Source of the DNA: Oscillibacter sp. 1-3
GTDB taxonomy: Bacteria; Bacillota; Clostridia; Oscillospirales; Oscillospiraceae
Length of the DNA stretch: 64,000 nt
Direction of reading: 5' to 3'
NCBI RefSeq assembly: GCF_000403435.2
Contig: NZ_KE159703.1
Coordinates: 861,033-925,032 of the forward strand
In this document: positions 8,687 to 16,113 of the stretch, piece by piece
How the letters are laid out: the number at the start of each line of letters is the position of its first letter
Position numbering within the stretch: position 1 is the first letter of the stretch
The notes under the pieces: generated by a model
What the model was told of the DNA's origin: nothing
The model's database searches: none
Seen by the model: only the letters and a program-made list of their open reading frames with translations
Translations under genes and position numbers: made by a program

Positions 8687-9318
8687 GCGGCTATCTGGTG
8701 CCATATCAGGACAGCGAGAGCGAGTTTGTGGAAAAGCGTTCCCGCTTTATCAGCCAGCTCTGGCGGGTGGAGACCGAGGCGGAGGCCCGGGCCCATCTGG
8801 AGGCGGTCCGGAAGAAGTACTATGACGCCCGCCACCATTGCTGGTGTTACCTACTGAAAGACGGGGCCGTCCGTTACTCCGACGACGGTGAGCCCCAGGG
8901 TACCGCCGGCCAGCCCATGCTGAACGTATTCCAGCGCCAGGAGGTCACCAACGTCTGCTGTGTGGTGACCCGGTACTTCGGAGGAATTCTGCTGGGGACA
9001 GGAGGATTGACCCGGGCCTATACCCGGGGGGCCAGGGATGCCCTGGAGGCGGCGGGGGTGTGCCGGGTGAGCCTTTGGACGCTGTGGGACGTCCCCTGTA
9101 CGTATCCGCTGCTGGAGCGGGTCAAGCTGGAGATCGCCGCCTGCGGCGGCGTGGTGCGGGACACGGTTTACGGCGCGGACGTGACGCTGCGGGCGGCCTT
9201 TCCCGCCGGGGGAGCGGAGGACTTCATCCCCAGGCTGACGGAGCTCTCCGCCGGTACGCTGGAGATGGCGGCGGCGGGAGAGGAGTACCTGCCCGGTTCC
9301 AGAGAAGAGGCGAAATAG
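8683..9318 (+). CDS. YigZ/IMPACT family protein
   Basis: A 211-residue protein with the UPF0029/IMPACT N-terminal domain (EFVEKRSRFISQLWRV, ARHHCWCYLL, YSDDGEPQGTAGQPML, VTRYFGGILLGTGGL) and a C-terminal DUF1949-like ferredoxin fold from about residue 135. The family is widespread; its bacterial role is thought to touch translation, but the substrate is not established. It overlaps the upstream XRE gene by four bases and is followed by a strong terminator. Confidence 0.92.
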   Translation: MSGYLVPYQDSESEFVEKRSRFISQLWRVETEAEARAHLEAVRKKYYDARHHCWCYLLKDGAVRYSDDGEPQGTAGQPMLNVFQRQEVTNVCCVVTRYFGGILLGTGGLTRAYTRGARDALEAAGVCRVSLWTLWDVPCTYPLLERVKLEIAACGGVVRDTVYGADVTLRAAFPAGGAEDFIPRLTELSAGTLEMAAAGEEYLPGSREEAK

Positions 9319-9321
9319 CGG

Positions 9322-9352
9322 CGGCGCGTGCCAAAGGCACGCGCCGTTTTTT
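9322..9352. terminator. Bidirectional terminator
   Basis: An 11-bp perfect stem (CGGCGCGTGCC and complement) with an AAA loop and a run of six T lies between the convergent YigZ gene and the small minus-strand gene. Confidence 0.85.
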
Positions 9353-9587
9353 ACTCTCCGTCCAGATGATCCCGCAGCTGAAATCCCAGCTCCTGGACCT
9401 TTTGCATAATCTGTTCCTGCCGGACGCCGGAAGTGTCATAATCCACCGCCAGGCACCCTCCACCGCTGACGCTGACGGAGGTGACTCCCGGCAGGGTATC
9501 CAGCTCCCGTTTCAGCAGCGCCGCGTCGTGTTTTCCGGCGGCGTCCTCCAGAGAAAAATAAGCGCTCAGACGAGCCAAAGCAATCAC
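9351..9587 (-). CDS. Small heavy-metal-associated-domain-like protein
   Basis: A 78-residue protein with the beta-alpha-beta-beta-alpha-beta plan of HMA (CopZ-like) domains: LARLSAYFSLEDAAGKHDA, LLKRELDTLPGVTSVSVS, LAVDYDTSG and IMQKVQELGFQL. The metal-binding CxxC is missing; an unrelated single Cys sits in SVSGGGCL. It may therefore be a non-metal-binding relative. The GTG at 9587 merges with GGAG; a TTG three codons later (9578) has better spacing and may be the true start. It converges with the YigZ gene and shares its terminator. Confidence 0.6.
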   Translation of the reverse strand: MIALARLSAYFSLEDAAGKHDAALLKRELDTLPGVTSVSVSGGGCLAVDYDTSGVRQEQIMQKVQELGFQLRDHLDGE

Positions 9588-9683
9588 TCCTTTGAGGATA
9601 GGATGTCCCGCGGGAGCGAAAAGATGTAAATGAGGAGCGCGTGAAGCTGATATACTGTAACCGGTGCAATTGAAAAGGCGCAG

Positions 9684-9712
9684 TTGTTCTTCAACAGCGC
9701 TGACTATATTAT
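9684..9712 (+). promoter_or_regulatory. Candidate promoter upstream of the spore-protein gene
   Basis: TTGTTC, a 17-base spacer and TATTAT lie about 170 bases before the start. Spore-protein genes are normally read by sigma-G; no clear sigma-G site was recognised in 9588-9882, so this sigma-A-like match is tentative. Confidence 0.3.
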
Positions 9713-9882
9713 ATGAAGATTCGAAAGAAACAGCGGGCAGCGGAAAACCTAGGCTTGGTTCACAAAAATTTCCGGCAGAAAGAGCGGATATTCCCGATAG
9801 TTCGAGTCAAACTATGCAGGCGATACCCAATGGACCCGCACGCGAATCAACGAGTATGATTGATGAAAAGGAGAAATTGACT

Positions 9883-10146
9883 ATGTCCAGCAAGAACAAC
9901 AACAAGATCAATGTTCCCGAGGCCCGTGCCGCTATGGATAAGTTCAAGATGGAGGCTGCCGCTGAGGTTGGCGTCAACCTGAAGGAGGGCTACAACGGCG
10001 ACCTCACCAGCCGTGAGGCCGGCTCCGTGGGCGGCCAGATGGTCAAGAAGATGATACCCATAAGAACTGCGAGCTTTGCGCGGGCGGACAGAACGGCTAT
10101 AGGGCATCGGGTGATGGTTACATATCGGGCGGGACTATACCTGTAA
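9883..10146 (+). pseudogene. Alpha/beta-type small acid-soluble spore protein, C-terminus replaced
   Basis: Spore DNA-coating protein. Residues 1-58 are standard for the family: MSSKNNNKINVPEARAAMDK, then FKMEAAAEVGVNLKEGYNGD, LTSREAGSVGGQMVKKM. Normally a short helical tail would follow KKMI. Here, from about base 10057, the frame runs into unrelated sequence (PIRTASFARADRT...) and stops at 10146. The unrelated sequence makes sense in another frame as the end of a different gene, so this is a recombination junction. The gene has a good start (AAAGGAGAAATTGACT before ATG). The product may still fold because the core is intact, but the true 3' end was not found in the window. Confidence 0.75.
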
Positions 10147-10151
10147 AGTGA
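10057..10151 (+). pseudogene. 3' remnant of an unknown gene
   Basis: Read in the frame starting at 10059, the bases after the spore-protein junction give HKNCELCAGGQNGY, then RASGDGYISGGTIPVK and a stop at 10149-10151. The CxxC and regular composition suggest real coding sequence cut from its own 5' part. A terminator-like hairpin follows. No family was recognised. Confidence 0.45.
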
Positions 10152-10164
10152 ATAGAAAGAGAAC

Positions 10165-10196
10165 TCACCCGCAGGGAAACAGCTCTCTGCGGGTGA
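10165..10196 (+). terminator. Hairpin after the gene remnant
   Basis: TCACCCGCAG and its exact complement CTGCGGGTGA flank a 12-base loop. The following sequence is AATTGTGCATTTT, so the T run is delayed. It probably ended the gene whose 3' remnant lies just upstream. Confidence 0.5.
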
Positions 10197-10211
10197 ATTG
10201 TGCATTTTCGA

Positions 10212-10240
10212 TTGATTTTTCTTCTCTTGTCTGTTATGAT
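10212..10240 (+). promoter_or_regulatory. Promoter for the AlbA/Schlafen-type gene and hsdM
   Basis: TTGATT, a 17-base spacer and TATGAT lie about 100 bases before the first gene of the restriction locus. Confidence 0.6.
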
Positions 10241-10255
10241 GTTTCTAGGAACACA

Positions 10256-10313
10256 ACAACATAAGAACTAATATAAGAAAAGTCTTACTTATCCCCTTTC
10301 TTTCTTATGTTCT
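10256..10313. promoter_or_regulatory. Inverted repeat in the leader of the AlbA/Schlafen-type gene
   Basis: AACATAAGAA (10258-10267) and TTCTTATGTT (10302-10311) are exact complements 34 bases apart, just downstream of the promoter. A smaller imperfect repeat (ATAAGA...CTTAT) lies between them. This could be an operator or an mRNA fold. The bases at 10256-10264 (ACAACATAA) equal the 9-bp arm of the recombinase sites at 16090 and 16310. Confidence 0.4.
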
Positions 10314-10338
10314 TGCGGCTTAAATAAGGAGTGTGCTT

Positions 10339-11817
10339 ATGCTGGAAGAAGAATTTGGAAAACTGCTTTTAAGAGTTCAGCAGCGAAATTGCGAGGAACA
10401 GACCCTGGAGGTCAAGGCCGCCAACAAGGGATGTCCGGAGCGGCTCTATGACACGTTTTCTGCCTTTGCCAACCAGAACGAGGGCGGGATGCTTTTATTT
10501 GGTCTGGATGAAAAACAAAGGTTTGCCAAGGTCGGGGTCTATGATGCCCAGGACCTGCAAAAGAAGCTGATGGAGGTGGGCGAATCCATGACACCGGTGG
10601 TGCGTCCTGTTTTGTCTGTCTATGTGGAGGGGGCTATGCTGTTTGTGGCGGCGGAGATTCCCCCCCTGGATCTGGCAGAGCGGCCCTGCTTCAAAACAGC
10701 CCGGGGCCGGCTCAAGGGTTCCTTCATCCGGGTAGGAGACGCGGATAAGCCTATGACGGAGTATGAGGTTTACAGCTACGAGGCCTACCGCAAGCGGAGC
10801 CGGGACGATCTGCGTCCGGTGGAGGGGATCTCATTGTCCGCACTGGATCCGGTTCAACTGGAGCAGTACCTGCTGAAGCGCAAGCTGGATCGCCCCAATT
10901 TTGCCTCTGTTCCGACGGAACAGCTCTATGAACTGACCGGACTGCAAAAGGAGGGACAGTTTACCCTCACAGCGGTCCTGCTGTTTGGCCTGTATCCCCA
11001 AGCCTATTTTCCGCAGCTCAGCATTATTGCATCCCGTGTGCCGGGTACTGAGATGGGTGAAGTGGATGAAACAGGGCAGCGGTTTCTGGACAGCAAACGC
11101 ATTGAGGGCAGTCTGGTGGAAATGCTGGAGGGTGCGGTCAGCTTCCTGCGAAGTAATATGCGCATGGCTGTGCGCATTGATCCTAAAACAGGAAAGCGGC
11201 AGGATATGCCGGAATATCCCCTTGACGCCCTTCGGGAAGCGGTTTTGAACGCGCTGGTCCACCGGGATTACAGTACCCATACAGAAAATATGCCCATCCA
11301 GCTGATCATGTTTTATGACCGGGTGGAAATTCGAAACCCTGGCGGACTTTATGGGCGTTTGACGGTGGATCAACTGGGAAAGATCCAGCCGGATACCCGA
11401 AATCCGGCCGTGATCACCGCAATGGAAGCCTTGGGACAGACGGAAAACCGCTATTCCGGTATCCCAAGAATCCGCCGTGCCATGGCGGAGGCCGGCCTGC
11501 CCGAACCGGTATTCCGGGATGACCGCTGGGAATTTTCCGTCTGCCTCTATAACAAGGAGGCGGCAGAACAGCCTCCAGAACGCAAACCGGCGCTTTCCGC
11601 TGAAAAACTGCCCTTGGACGACCGCGGACTGCTTGACTTTTGCAGGACGCCCCGCACGCGAAAGGAAATTGTGCGTTTTTTGGGGATTGCCTCCGGTCAG
11701 TACGCTACCCGGCGCTACCTGGAGCCGCTGGTGAAATCCGGGATGATTTTGATGACCCTCCCGGACCGGCCCAAAAGCCCGAAGCAGACCTACCAGACAA
11801 ATCCGGATATCCGGTGA
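10339..11817 (+). CDS. AlbA_2/Schlafen-domain ATP-binding protein
   Basis: A 492-residue protein. The N-terminal AlbA_2 domain (about residues 15-140; EEQTLEVKAAN, NQNEGGMLLFGLDE, KGSFIRVGDADKPM) is followed by a GHKL-type ATPase-like C-terminal part (PLDALREAVLNALVHRDYS, MFYDRVEIRNPGG) and an end with winged-helix character (RTRKEIVRFLGIASGQYATR). Such proteins are common in defence islands and beside type I restriction genes, sometimes annotated as transcriptional regulators; the function is not settled. The ATG at 10339 has AGGAG seven bases upstream and is preferred to the GTG two codons earlier. hsdM follows after 32 bases, suggesting one operon. Confidence 0.85.
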   Translation: MLEEEFGKLLLRVQQRNCEEQTLEVKAANKGCPERLYDTFSAFANQNEGGMLLFGLDEKQRFAKVGVYDAQDLQKKLMEVGESMTPVVRPVLSVYVEGAMLFVAAEIPPLDLAERPCFKTARGRLKGSFIRVGDADKPMTEYEVYSYEAYRKRSRDDLRPVEGISLSALDPVQLEQYLLKRKLDRPNFASVPTEQLYELTGLQKEGQFTLTAVLLFGLYPQAYFPQLSIIASRVPGTEMGEVDETGQRFLDSKRIEGSLVEMLEGAVSFLRSNMRMAVRIDPKTGKRQDMPEYPLDALREAVLNALVHRDYSTHTENMPIQLIMFYDRVEIRNPGGLYGRLTVDQLGKIQPDTRNPAVITAMEALGQTENRYSGIPRIRRAMAEAGLPEPVFRDDRWEFSVCLYNKEAAEQPPERKPALSAEKLPLDDRGLLDFCRTPRTRKEIVRFLGIASGQYATRRYLEPLVKSGMILMTLPDRPKSPKQTYQTNPDIR

Positions 11818-11849
11818 TCAATCATAAAAACCAGAAAGAGAGAACCGCT

Positions 11850-13346
11850 ATGATTACAGGCGAACTGAAAAACAAGATCAACGCCCTCTGGGAGATCTTC
11901 TGGACGGGCGGCATTACCAACCCTCTGGACGTGGTGGAGCAGATGACCTACCTGATGTTCATCCACGATCTGGATGAGACAGACAATCTGCGCGCCAAGG
12001 AGAGCGCCATGCTGGGCTTGCCCTACAAGAGTATGTTCGGGGAGGAGGTCCAAATTGGGGAGCGGACTGTCCCGGGCAATCAGCTCAAGTGGTCGGTATT
12101 CCACGACTTCCCCGCCGGGAAGATGTACACCGTGGTGCAGGAGCAGGTGTTCCCCTTCATCAAGAACCTCCACGGGGACAAGGGCAGCGCCTACGCCAAG
12201 TACATGGACGACGCCATCTTCAAAATCCCCACACCGCTGATGCTGGACAAGGTTGTCACCGCCCTGGACGAGATCTACGCCCAGATGGCCCAGCTCCGGG
12301 ACGGCGACGTGCGGGGAGACGTGTATGAGTTCCTTCTGTCCAAAATCGCCACCGCCGGGGTGAATGGCCAGTTCCGCACGCCCCGGCATATCATAAAAAT
12401 GATGGTGGAGCTGATGGCCCCCGGTCCAGACGAGGTCATCTGCGACCCGGCCTGCGGTACGTCGGGCTTTCTGGTGGCGGCTGGGGAGTACCTGAAAGCC
12501 AACCGCAAGGAGGAAATCTTCTTCAACCGGGAGAAGAAAGCCCACTACATGAACGCCATGTTCCACGGCTTCGACATGGACCGCACCATGCTACGCATCG
12601 GGGCCATGAACATGATGACTCACGGGGTGGACAACCCCACCATCGAGTACCGGGACAGCCTGTCCGACCAGAACCCGGACCGTGAAAAGTACTCCCTCAT
12701 CCTGGCCAATCCCCCCTTCAAGGGCAGCCTGGACGCGGATATCGTGTCCGCCGACCTGCTGAAGCTGTGCAAAACCAAGAAGACTGAACTGCTGTTTTTG
12801 GCCCTGTTTTTGAAAATGCTCAAGGTGGGCGGGCGGTGCGCCTGTATCGTTCCGGACGGCGTGCTGTTCGGGTCGTCCAAGGCCCACCGGGATATCCGCC
12901 GGGAGCTGGTGGACAACCACCGCCTGGAGGCGGTTATCTCCATGCCCTCGGGGGTGTTCAAGCCCTACGCCGGGGTGTCCACCGGGGTACTCATCTTCAC
13001 CAAAACCGGCCACGGCGGAACGGACAAGGTGTGGTTCTACGATATGCGGGCGGACGGCTTCTCCCTGGATGATAAGCGGTCCCCCGTGGCGGAGAACGAC
13101 ATCCCCGATATCGTCGCCCGGTTCCATGACCTGGCCGGGAAGGAGGCCCGGGAGCGCACCGAGCAGTCCTTCCTGGTGCCCAGGGAGGAGATTGTGGAGA
13201 ATGGCTACGATCTGTCCATCAACAAGTACAAAAAGACCGAGTATGTCCCCGTGGAGTACCCGCCCACCAGCGAGATTTTCGTCCAGCTGCGCCAGCTGGA
13301 AGCCGAGATTCAGAAGGGACTGGAGGAATTGGAGGGGATGGTGTGA
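11850..13346 (+). CDS. hsdM: Type I restriction-modification N6-adenine methyltransferase subunit
   Basis: HsdM methylates adenine in the bipartite site chosen by HsdS. At 498 residues it is full length. The N-terminal helical domain (LWEIFWTGGITNPLDVVEQM) precedes the methyltransferase fold, with SAM motif I DPACGTSGFL at residue 199 and the catalytic NPPF at 287. The frame is open upstream of 11850, but that part overlaps the previous gene in another frame; the ATG starting MITGELKNKI is the family start. Its stop overlaps the hsdS start (TGATG). hsdS is truncated and hsdR survives only as a remnant 5 kb downstream, so methylation would need specificity from elsewhere. Confidence 0.93.
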   Translation: MITGELKNKINALWEIFWTGGITNPLDVVEQMTYLMFIHDLDETDNLRAKESAMLGLPYKSMFGEEVQIGERTVPGNQLKWSVFHDFPAGKMYTVVQEQVFPFIKNLHGDKGSAYAKYMDDAIFKIPTPLMLDKVVTALDEIYAQMAQLRDGDVRGDVYEFLLSKIATAGVNGQFRTPRHIIKMMVELMAPGPDEVICDPACGTSGFLVAAGEYLKANRKEEIFFNREKKAHYMNAMFHGFDMDRTMLRIGAMNMMTHGVDNPTIEYRDSLSDQNPDREKYSLILANPPFKGSLDADIVSADLLKLCKTKKTELLFLALFLKMLKVGGRCACIVPDGVLFGSSKAHRDIRRELVDNHRLEAVISMPSGVFKPYAGVSTGVLIFTKTGHGGTDKVWFYDMRADGFSLDDKRSPVAENDIPDIVARFHDLAGKEARERTEQSFLVPREEIVENGYDLSINKYKKTEYVPVEYPPTSEIFVQLRQLEAEIQKGLEELEGMV

Positions 13347-13491
13347 TGGCGAGATTGGGGGACATTTTTACAATATCTTCTGGTGGAACACCAGATAAAA
13401 GACAGGCGAAGTATTATGAAAATGGAACTATTCCATGGGTGAAAACAGGAGATTTAAAAGAAAAATATGTTTCACATATAAATTCTACAAT
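13346..13491 (+). pseudogene. hsdS: 5' fragment of the type I specificity subunit gene
   Basis: Starting with ATG inside the hsdM stop, the first ~48 residues (MARLGDIFTISSGGTPDKRQ, YYENGTIPWVKTGDLKEKYV) are the beginning of the first target-recognition domain of HsdS. At about base 13491 the sequence switches to relaxase-like coding sequence in another frame. Both recognition domains and the conserved helices are lost, so it cannot be functional. Confidence 0.85.
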
Positions 13492-13779
13492 TCTCCTGCC
13501 GATTACGCCCGTATGCGTGAGGTGTCAGACCGGCTTTGCCGGGAGTACGCTATTTCTGTGATAGAGAACCCCGGCGAGCGGGCCAAAAACTACGCAGAAT
13601 GGCAAGCCGAGCAGAACGGCAAGCCCACCCACCGGGGCACCATCCGGGCCGACATTGACCGGGCCATCCTCGCCTCCACCACCGAGCGCGACTTTCTGCA
13701 GGTGATGGCTGGCAGTATCACCGCCGATATGAACCGGCTCTTTGCCGCCCAGGAGAAAGCGCAGAAATACTCTTTCTGA
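13492..13779 (+). pseudogene. Internal relaxase gene fragment joined to hsdS
   Basis: In the frame that ends at 13779, from about 13496, the translation reads PADYARMREVSDRLCREYAI, SVIENPGERAKNYAEWQAEQ, NGKPTHRGTIRADIDRAI, which matches the middle of MOBP-type mobilization relaxases just after the HUH domain. From about 13710 the sequence (AGSITADMNRLFAAQEKAQKY) no longer looks like the relaxase, a possible second junction. There is no start or catalytic domain. This is a different relaxase lineage from the intact one at 22090 and a scar of an earlier mobile element. Confidence 0.7.
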
Positions 13780-13820
13780 TATTGTTATCCATGGCCAGAC
13801 CCAGGACAGGGCGGCTTTTT

Positions 13821-13940
13821 TCATTCCTCAAGCAGCTTTGAAACGGGAACTTCGAGCGCATCCGCAATTCTGAACAGCGTCTTCATCGACACGCCAAAAG
13901 TCTGTGTCTTTGACGCTGCCTTGATGCTTTCCAATACATA
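13821..13940 (-). pseudogene. 3' remnant of an XRE-type regulator gene
   Basis: On the minus strand the bases translate as VLESIKAASKTQTFGVSMKT, then LFRIADALEVPVSKLLEE and a stop at 13821. The end LFRIADALEVPVSKLLEE is the usual last helix of Cro/CI-type HTH proteins. The first half is absent, cut where the AT-rich promoter region of the next gene begins. Confidence 0.6.
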
Positions 13941-13946
13941 AATTTA

Positions 13947-13975
13947 TTGACACTCCTGATGTTCAACTATATAAT
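13947..13975 (+). promoter_or_regulatory. Consensus sigma-A promoter for the HU gene
   Basis: TTGACA (13947-13952), exactly 17 bases, and TATAAT (13970-13975): a perfect consensus promoter, so strong expression of the HU gene is expected. The leader is about 78 bases. Confidence 0.85.
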
Positions 13976-14059
13976 GCAGATTTGTCCAGTCTTTTACTTG
14001 ATTGGACACACAAAATGTTATTGGCAAAGGGGTACTCTTTGCCAGAATAGGAGGAAAAT

Positions 14060-14371
14060 ATGAATAAGCAGGAATTGATCGAACGTATGGCGGGCAAGAC
14101 CGGGATGGCAAAAAAGGACTGTGGTATTGCCTTGGATGGTATGCTGTCTGCAATCACAGAGGCTTTGCAAAAGGATGACAAAATAAAGCTGACTGGCTTT
14201 GGCACTTTTGAGGTGAAGCACCGGGCCGCCAGAACAGGCCGCAATCCGCAAACCAAGGAGACTGTGGAAATTCCGGCGCAGAGCGTTCCGGTGTTTAAGG
14301 CGGGAAAGGTCTTGAAAGAAAGCATTCTTGGTAGCAGCGAGAAAAGAGTATTGTCAAAAGCTGCGCTTTAG
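14060..14371 (+). CDS. HU family DNA-binding protein
   Basis: A 103-residue HU/IHF-type protein: MNKQELIERMAGKTGMAKKD, the beta-arm region KLTGFGTFEVKHRAARTGRN, then PQTKETVEIPAQSVPVFKAG. The DNA-bending arm with the conserved RxGRNP is intact. AGGAGGAAAAT precedes the ATG. It lies beside a tyrosine recombinase and its sites, where DNA bending by HU often assists synapsis, so a cassette-specific architectural role is possible. The C-terminal tail (ESILGSSEKRVLSKAAL) is slightly longer than in chromosomal HU. Confidence 0.92.
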   Translation: MNKQELIERMAGKTGMAKKDCGIALDGMLSAITEALQKDDKIKLTGFGTFEVKHRAARTGRNPQTKETVEIPAQSVPVFKAGKVLKESILGSSEKRVLSKAAL

Positions 14372-14425
14372 TATATAATTCCTCTGTGAATAGGTGACAG
14401 GAGAAGTGGTTATTGCAGGGGGGAA

Positions 14426-15049
14426 GTGATTACACTGGATGACACCAAGACCCGGATCATCGTTGCCGCAATCAAGGCTGTACGGCAGTATGGCCTGGAA
14501 GGGGTGCGCATCCAGAACGTCAGCGAGCTGGCGGGGATTTCATCAGGAGCGATTTACCGCCACTTTGACGGCAAGGATCAACTGCTGGTGGAGTGCTTCA
14601 CTTATGTGGACAAGCAGGCGGCGGCAATCTTTGAACATTTGAAATTCAACCCGCTGCTTATGCTCACTGACCCTATGGGTGCGGTAAAGGCGCTGTGGGT
14701 GCCCTATTTTCGGTTTTGGACATCCCGCCCGGACGAAACAGTTTTTTATCACCGCTTTCGGGACAGTACGTTTTTCCCCCAGTATGACAAGAGCCGGGAT
14801 GTGACCTATTTCAAGACGTTTATTGGAATGGTTGACGTTTTCAAAAAGGTATTTCCAAGCCTGGACAAAATCAATCAGGATTTATTGTGGCTCCACGTCC
14901 TCACATCCACTGTTATGTACGCAAAGTATGTGGTGGAAGGGACGCTTCCAGACAATCAGGAAACCGAGGACACTGTGTTTCAGTTGTTAACCACTGGACT
15001 GAGCGGCTATTTGAAACCGGAGAAGCCTAAAAAATCAAGACGAAAATGA
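14426..15049 (+). CDS. TetR/AcrR family regulator
   Basis: A 207-residue regulator. The N-terminal HTH is typical: TRIIVAAIKAVRQYGLEGVR, then IQNVSELAGISSGAIYRHFD, GKDQLLVECF. The C-terminal ligand/dimer domain is of unknown type. The GTG at 14426 is the only plausible start, though its purine-rich ribosome site (GGGGGGAA) is very close. It lies between the HU and recombinase genes, with two palindromes just downstream in front of the recombinase gene, so it probably represses the recombinase. The signal it senses is unknown. Confidence 0.88.
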   Translation: MITLDDTKTRIIVAAIKAVRQYGLEGVRIQNVSELAGISSGAIYRHFDGKDQLLVECFTYVDKQAAAIFEHLKFNPLLMLTDPMGAVKALWVPYFRFWTSRPDETVFYHRFRDSTFFPQYDKSRDVTYFKTFIGMVDVFKKVFPSLDKINQDLLWLHVLTSTVMYAKYVVEGTLPDNQETEDTVFQLLTTGLSGYLKPEKPKKSRRK

Positions 15050-15079
15050 AAATGTGCCGCTGGAGGCGGTTCATTTTTA
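15043..15079 (+). terminator. Weak hairpin after tetR
   Basis: AAAATG...CATTTTT outer pairing with an inner CCGC/GCGG stem just behind the TetR stop and a short T run. It is imperfect and may only attenuate. Confidence 0.4.
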
Positions 15080-15085
15080 GTAGTT

Positions 15086-15107
15086 TGATAATGAACGTTC
15101 ACTATCA
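15086..15107. promoter_or_regulatory. TetR-type operator, near-perfect 22-bp palindrome
   Basis: The 11-base half-sites (TGATAATGAAC and GTTCACTATCA) are complements with a single mismatch, centred on TGAACGTTCA. The site follows a TTGATA hexamer, so a bound dimer would cover a promoter spacer, the classic position for a TetR repressor of the downstream recombinase gene. Confidence 0.6.
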
Positions 15108-15157
15108 TACCGGTTAAAGGCACGCTCGGTTCTCAAATTTTTTTGGCGCTAAGGGGG

Positions 15158-15172
15158 GGTGAACATTCACTA
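15158..15172. promoter_or_regulatory. Second TetR-type half-palindrome
   Basis: GTGAACATTCACTA repeats the TGAAC/TTCACTA signature of the operator at 15086-15107, about 64 bases further on (roughly six DNA turns, centre to centre 68). It lies 65 bases before the recombinase start. Confidence 0.5.
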
Positions 15173-15237
15173 ACTTTGGAATAACCTTCTTTCTATTCGG
15201 AAAACTATCTGCATCGAATACAAAGGAGATTATTGCC

Positions 15238-16098
15238 ATGTTCAGCCAGGAAGCAGCTTTCACAATTACCGCCGACCACATTTCCCAATATGCGGCGCAC
15301 CTCCAGGAACAAGAGAGAGCCAAGAACACTGTAAAGAAATATGTTCATGACCTTAACGATTTCATGTTGTTTCTGAATGGGAAAGCCGTCACAAAGGTGG
15401 CCGTGATTGCGTGGAAAGAGCATCTGGCTGATACCTATACCCCAGCCACAGTCAATTCCATGCTGGCAGCGGTCAACAGTTTTTTCCAGTTCATGGACTG
15501 GCCGAAGCTGTCTGTCAGGCCGCTGAAAGTACAGCGTCCCCTTTTCTGTGATGAAAGCCGGGAAATGACCCGCGCTGAATATGTCCGTTTGGTGAACGCG
15601 GCCCAGCGGCAGGGAAATGAACGGCTGTCCCTGCTCCTTCAAACAATTTGCGCCACAGGCATCCGGGTATCAGAACTCCGATTTATCACCGTGGACGCTG
15701 TGACCCTGGGCCGTACAGTGGTCACGAACAAGGGAAAACGGCGAACTGTCTTTCTGCCTGGGAAGCTGTGCGGGCTGCTGAAAAAGTATCTGAAAAAACA
15801 AAAAATCACCGACGGATCGGTGTTTGTGACGCGGACGGGCAAACCCCTTGACCGCTCCAATATCTGGCGGGATATGAAGGCTCTGTGTGAAAGCGCCGGG
15901 GTTGAGCCAGACAAGGTGTTCCCCCACAACCTGCGGCATCTGTTCGCCCGGACGTATTACTCGCTGGAAAAGGATTTGTCCCGGCTGGCGGATATTCTGG
16001 GCCATTCCAATGTCAGCACCACCCGCATTTATACCGCAGAGAGCGGTTTTGTTCACGCCCGACAGATGGAACGGCTGGGTCTGATCCTTACAACATAA
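15238..16098 (+). CDS. Tyrosine recombinase (probable site-specific invertase)
   Basis: A 286-residue XerD-like recombinase, complete. An N-terminal SAM-like core-binding domain (AAHLQEQERAKNTVKKYVHD, FFQFMDWPKL) precedes the catalytic domain, with Arg143 (ATGIRVSEL), a Lys in VTNKGKRR, His230-x-x-Arg233 (HNLRH), His in LGHSNVSTTR and the nucleophile Tyr265 (RIYT). AAAGGAG precedes the ATG. The last codons and stop lie inside the left inverted repeat at 16090-16113, so the gene abuts its likely substrate. The two repeats have opposite spacers, which predicts inversion of the 16114-16309 segment rather than excision. Confidence 0.92.
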   Translation: MFSQEAAFTITADHISQYAAHLQEQERAKNTVKKYVHDLNDFMLFLNGKAVTKVAVIAWKEHLADTYTPATVNSMLAAVNSFFQFMDWPKLSVRPLKVQRPLFCDESREMTRAEYVRLVNAAQRQGNERLSLLLQTICATGIRVSELRFITVDAVTLGRTVVTNKGKRRTVFLPGKLCGLLKKYLKKQKITDGSVFVTRTGKPLDRSNIWRDMKALCESAGVEPDKVFPHNLRHLFARTYYSLEKDLSRLADILGHSNVSTTRIYTAESGFVHARQMERLGLILTT

Positions 16099-16113
16099 TT
16101 TTTGTTATGTTGT
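16090..16113. repeat. Left recombination site (24 bp)
   Basis: Two perfect complementary 9-bp arms, ACAACATAA and TTATGTTGT, flank the 6-bp spacer TTTTTG. This is the standard layout of a tyrosine-recombinase core site. The site contains the stop codon of the recombinase. It is repeated in inverse orientation at 16310-16333. Confidence 0.85.

Noticed and set aside
11640..11849. Upstream extension of hsdM
   Set aside because: Overlaps the AlbA/Schlafen gene in another frame and is not HsdM-like; the ATG at 11850 gives the family N-terminus.
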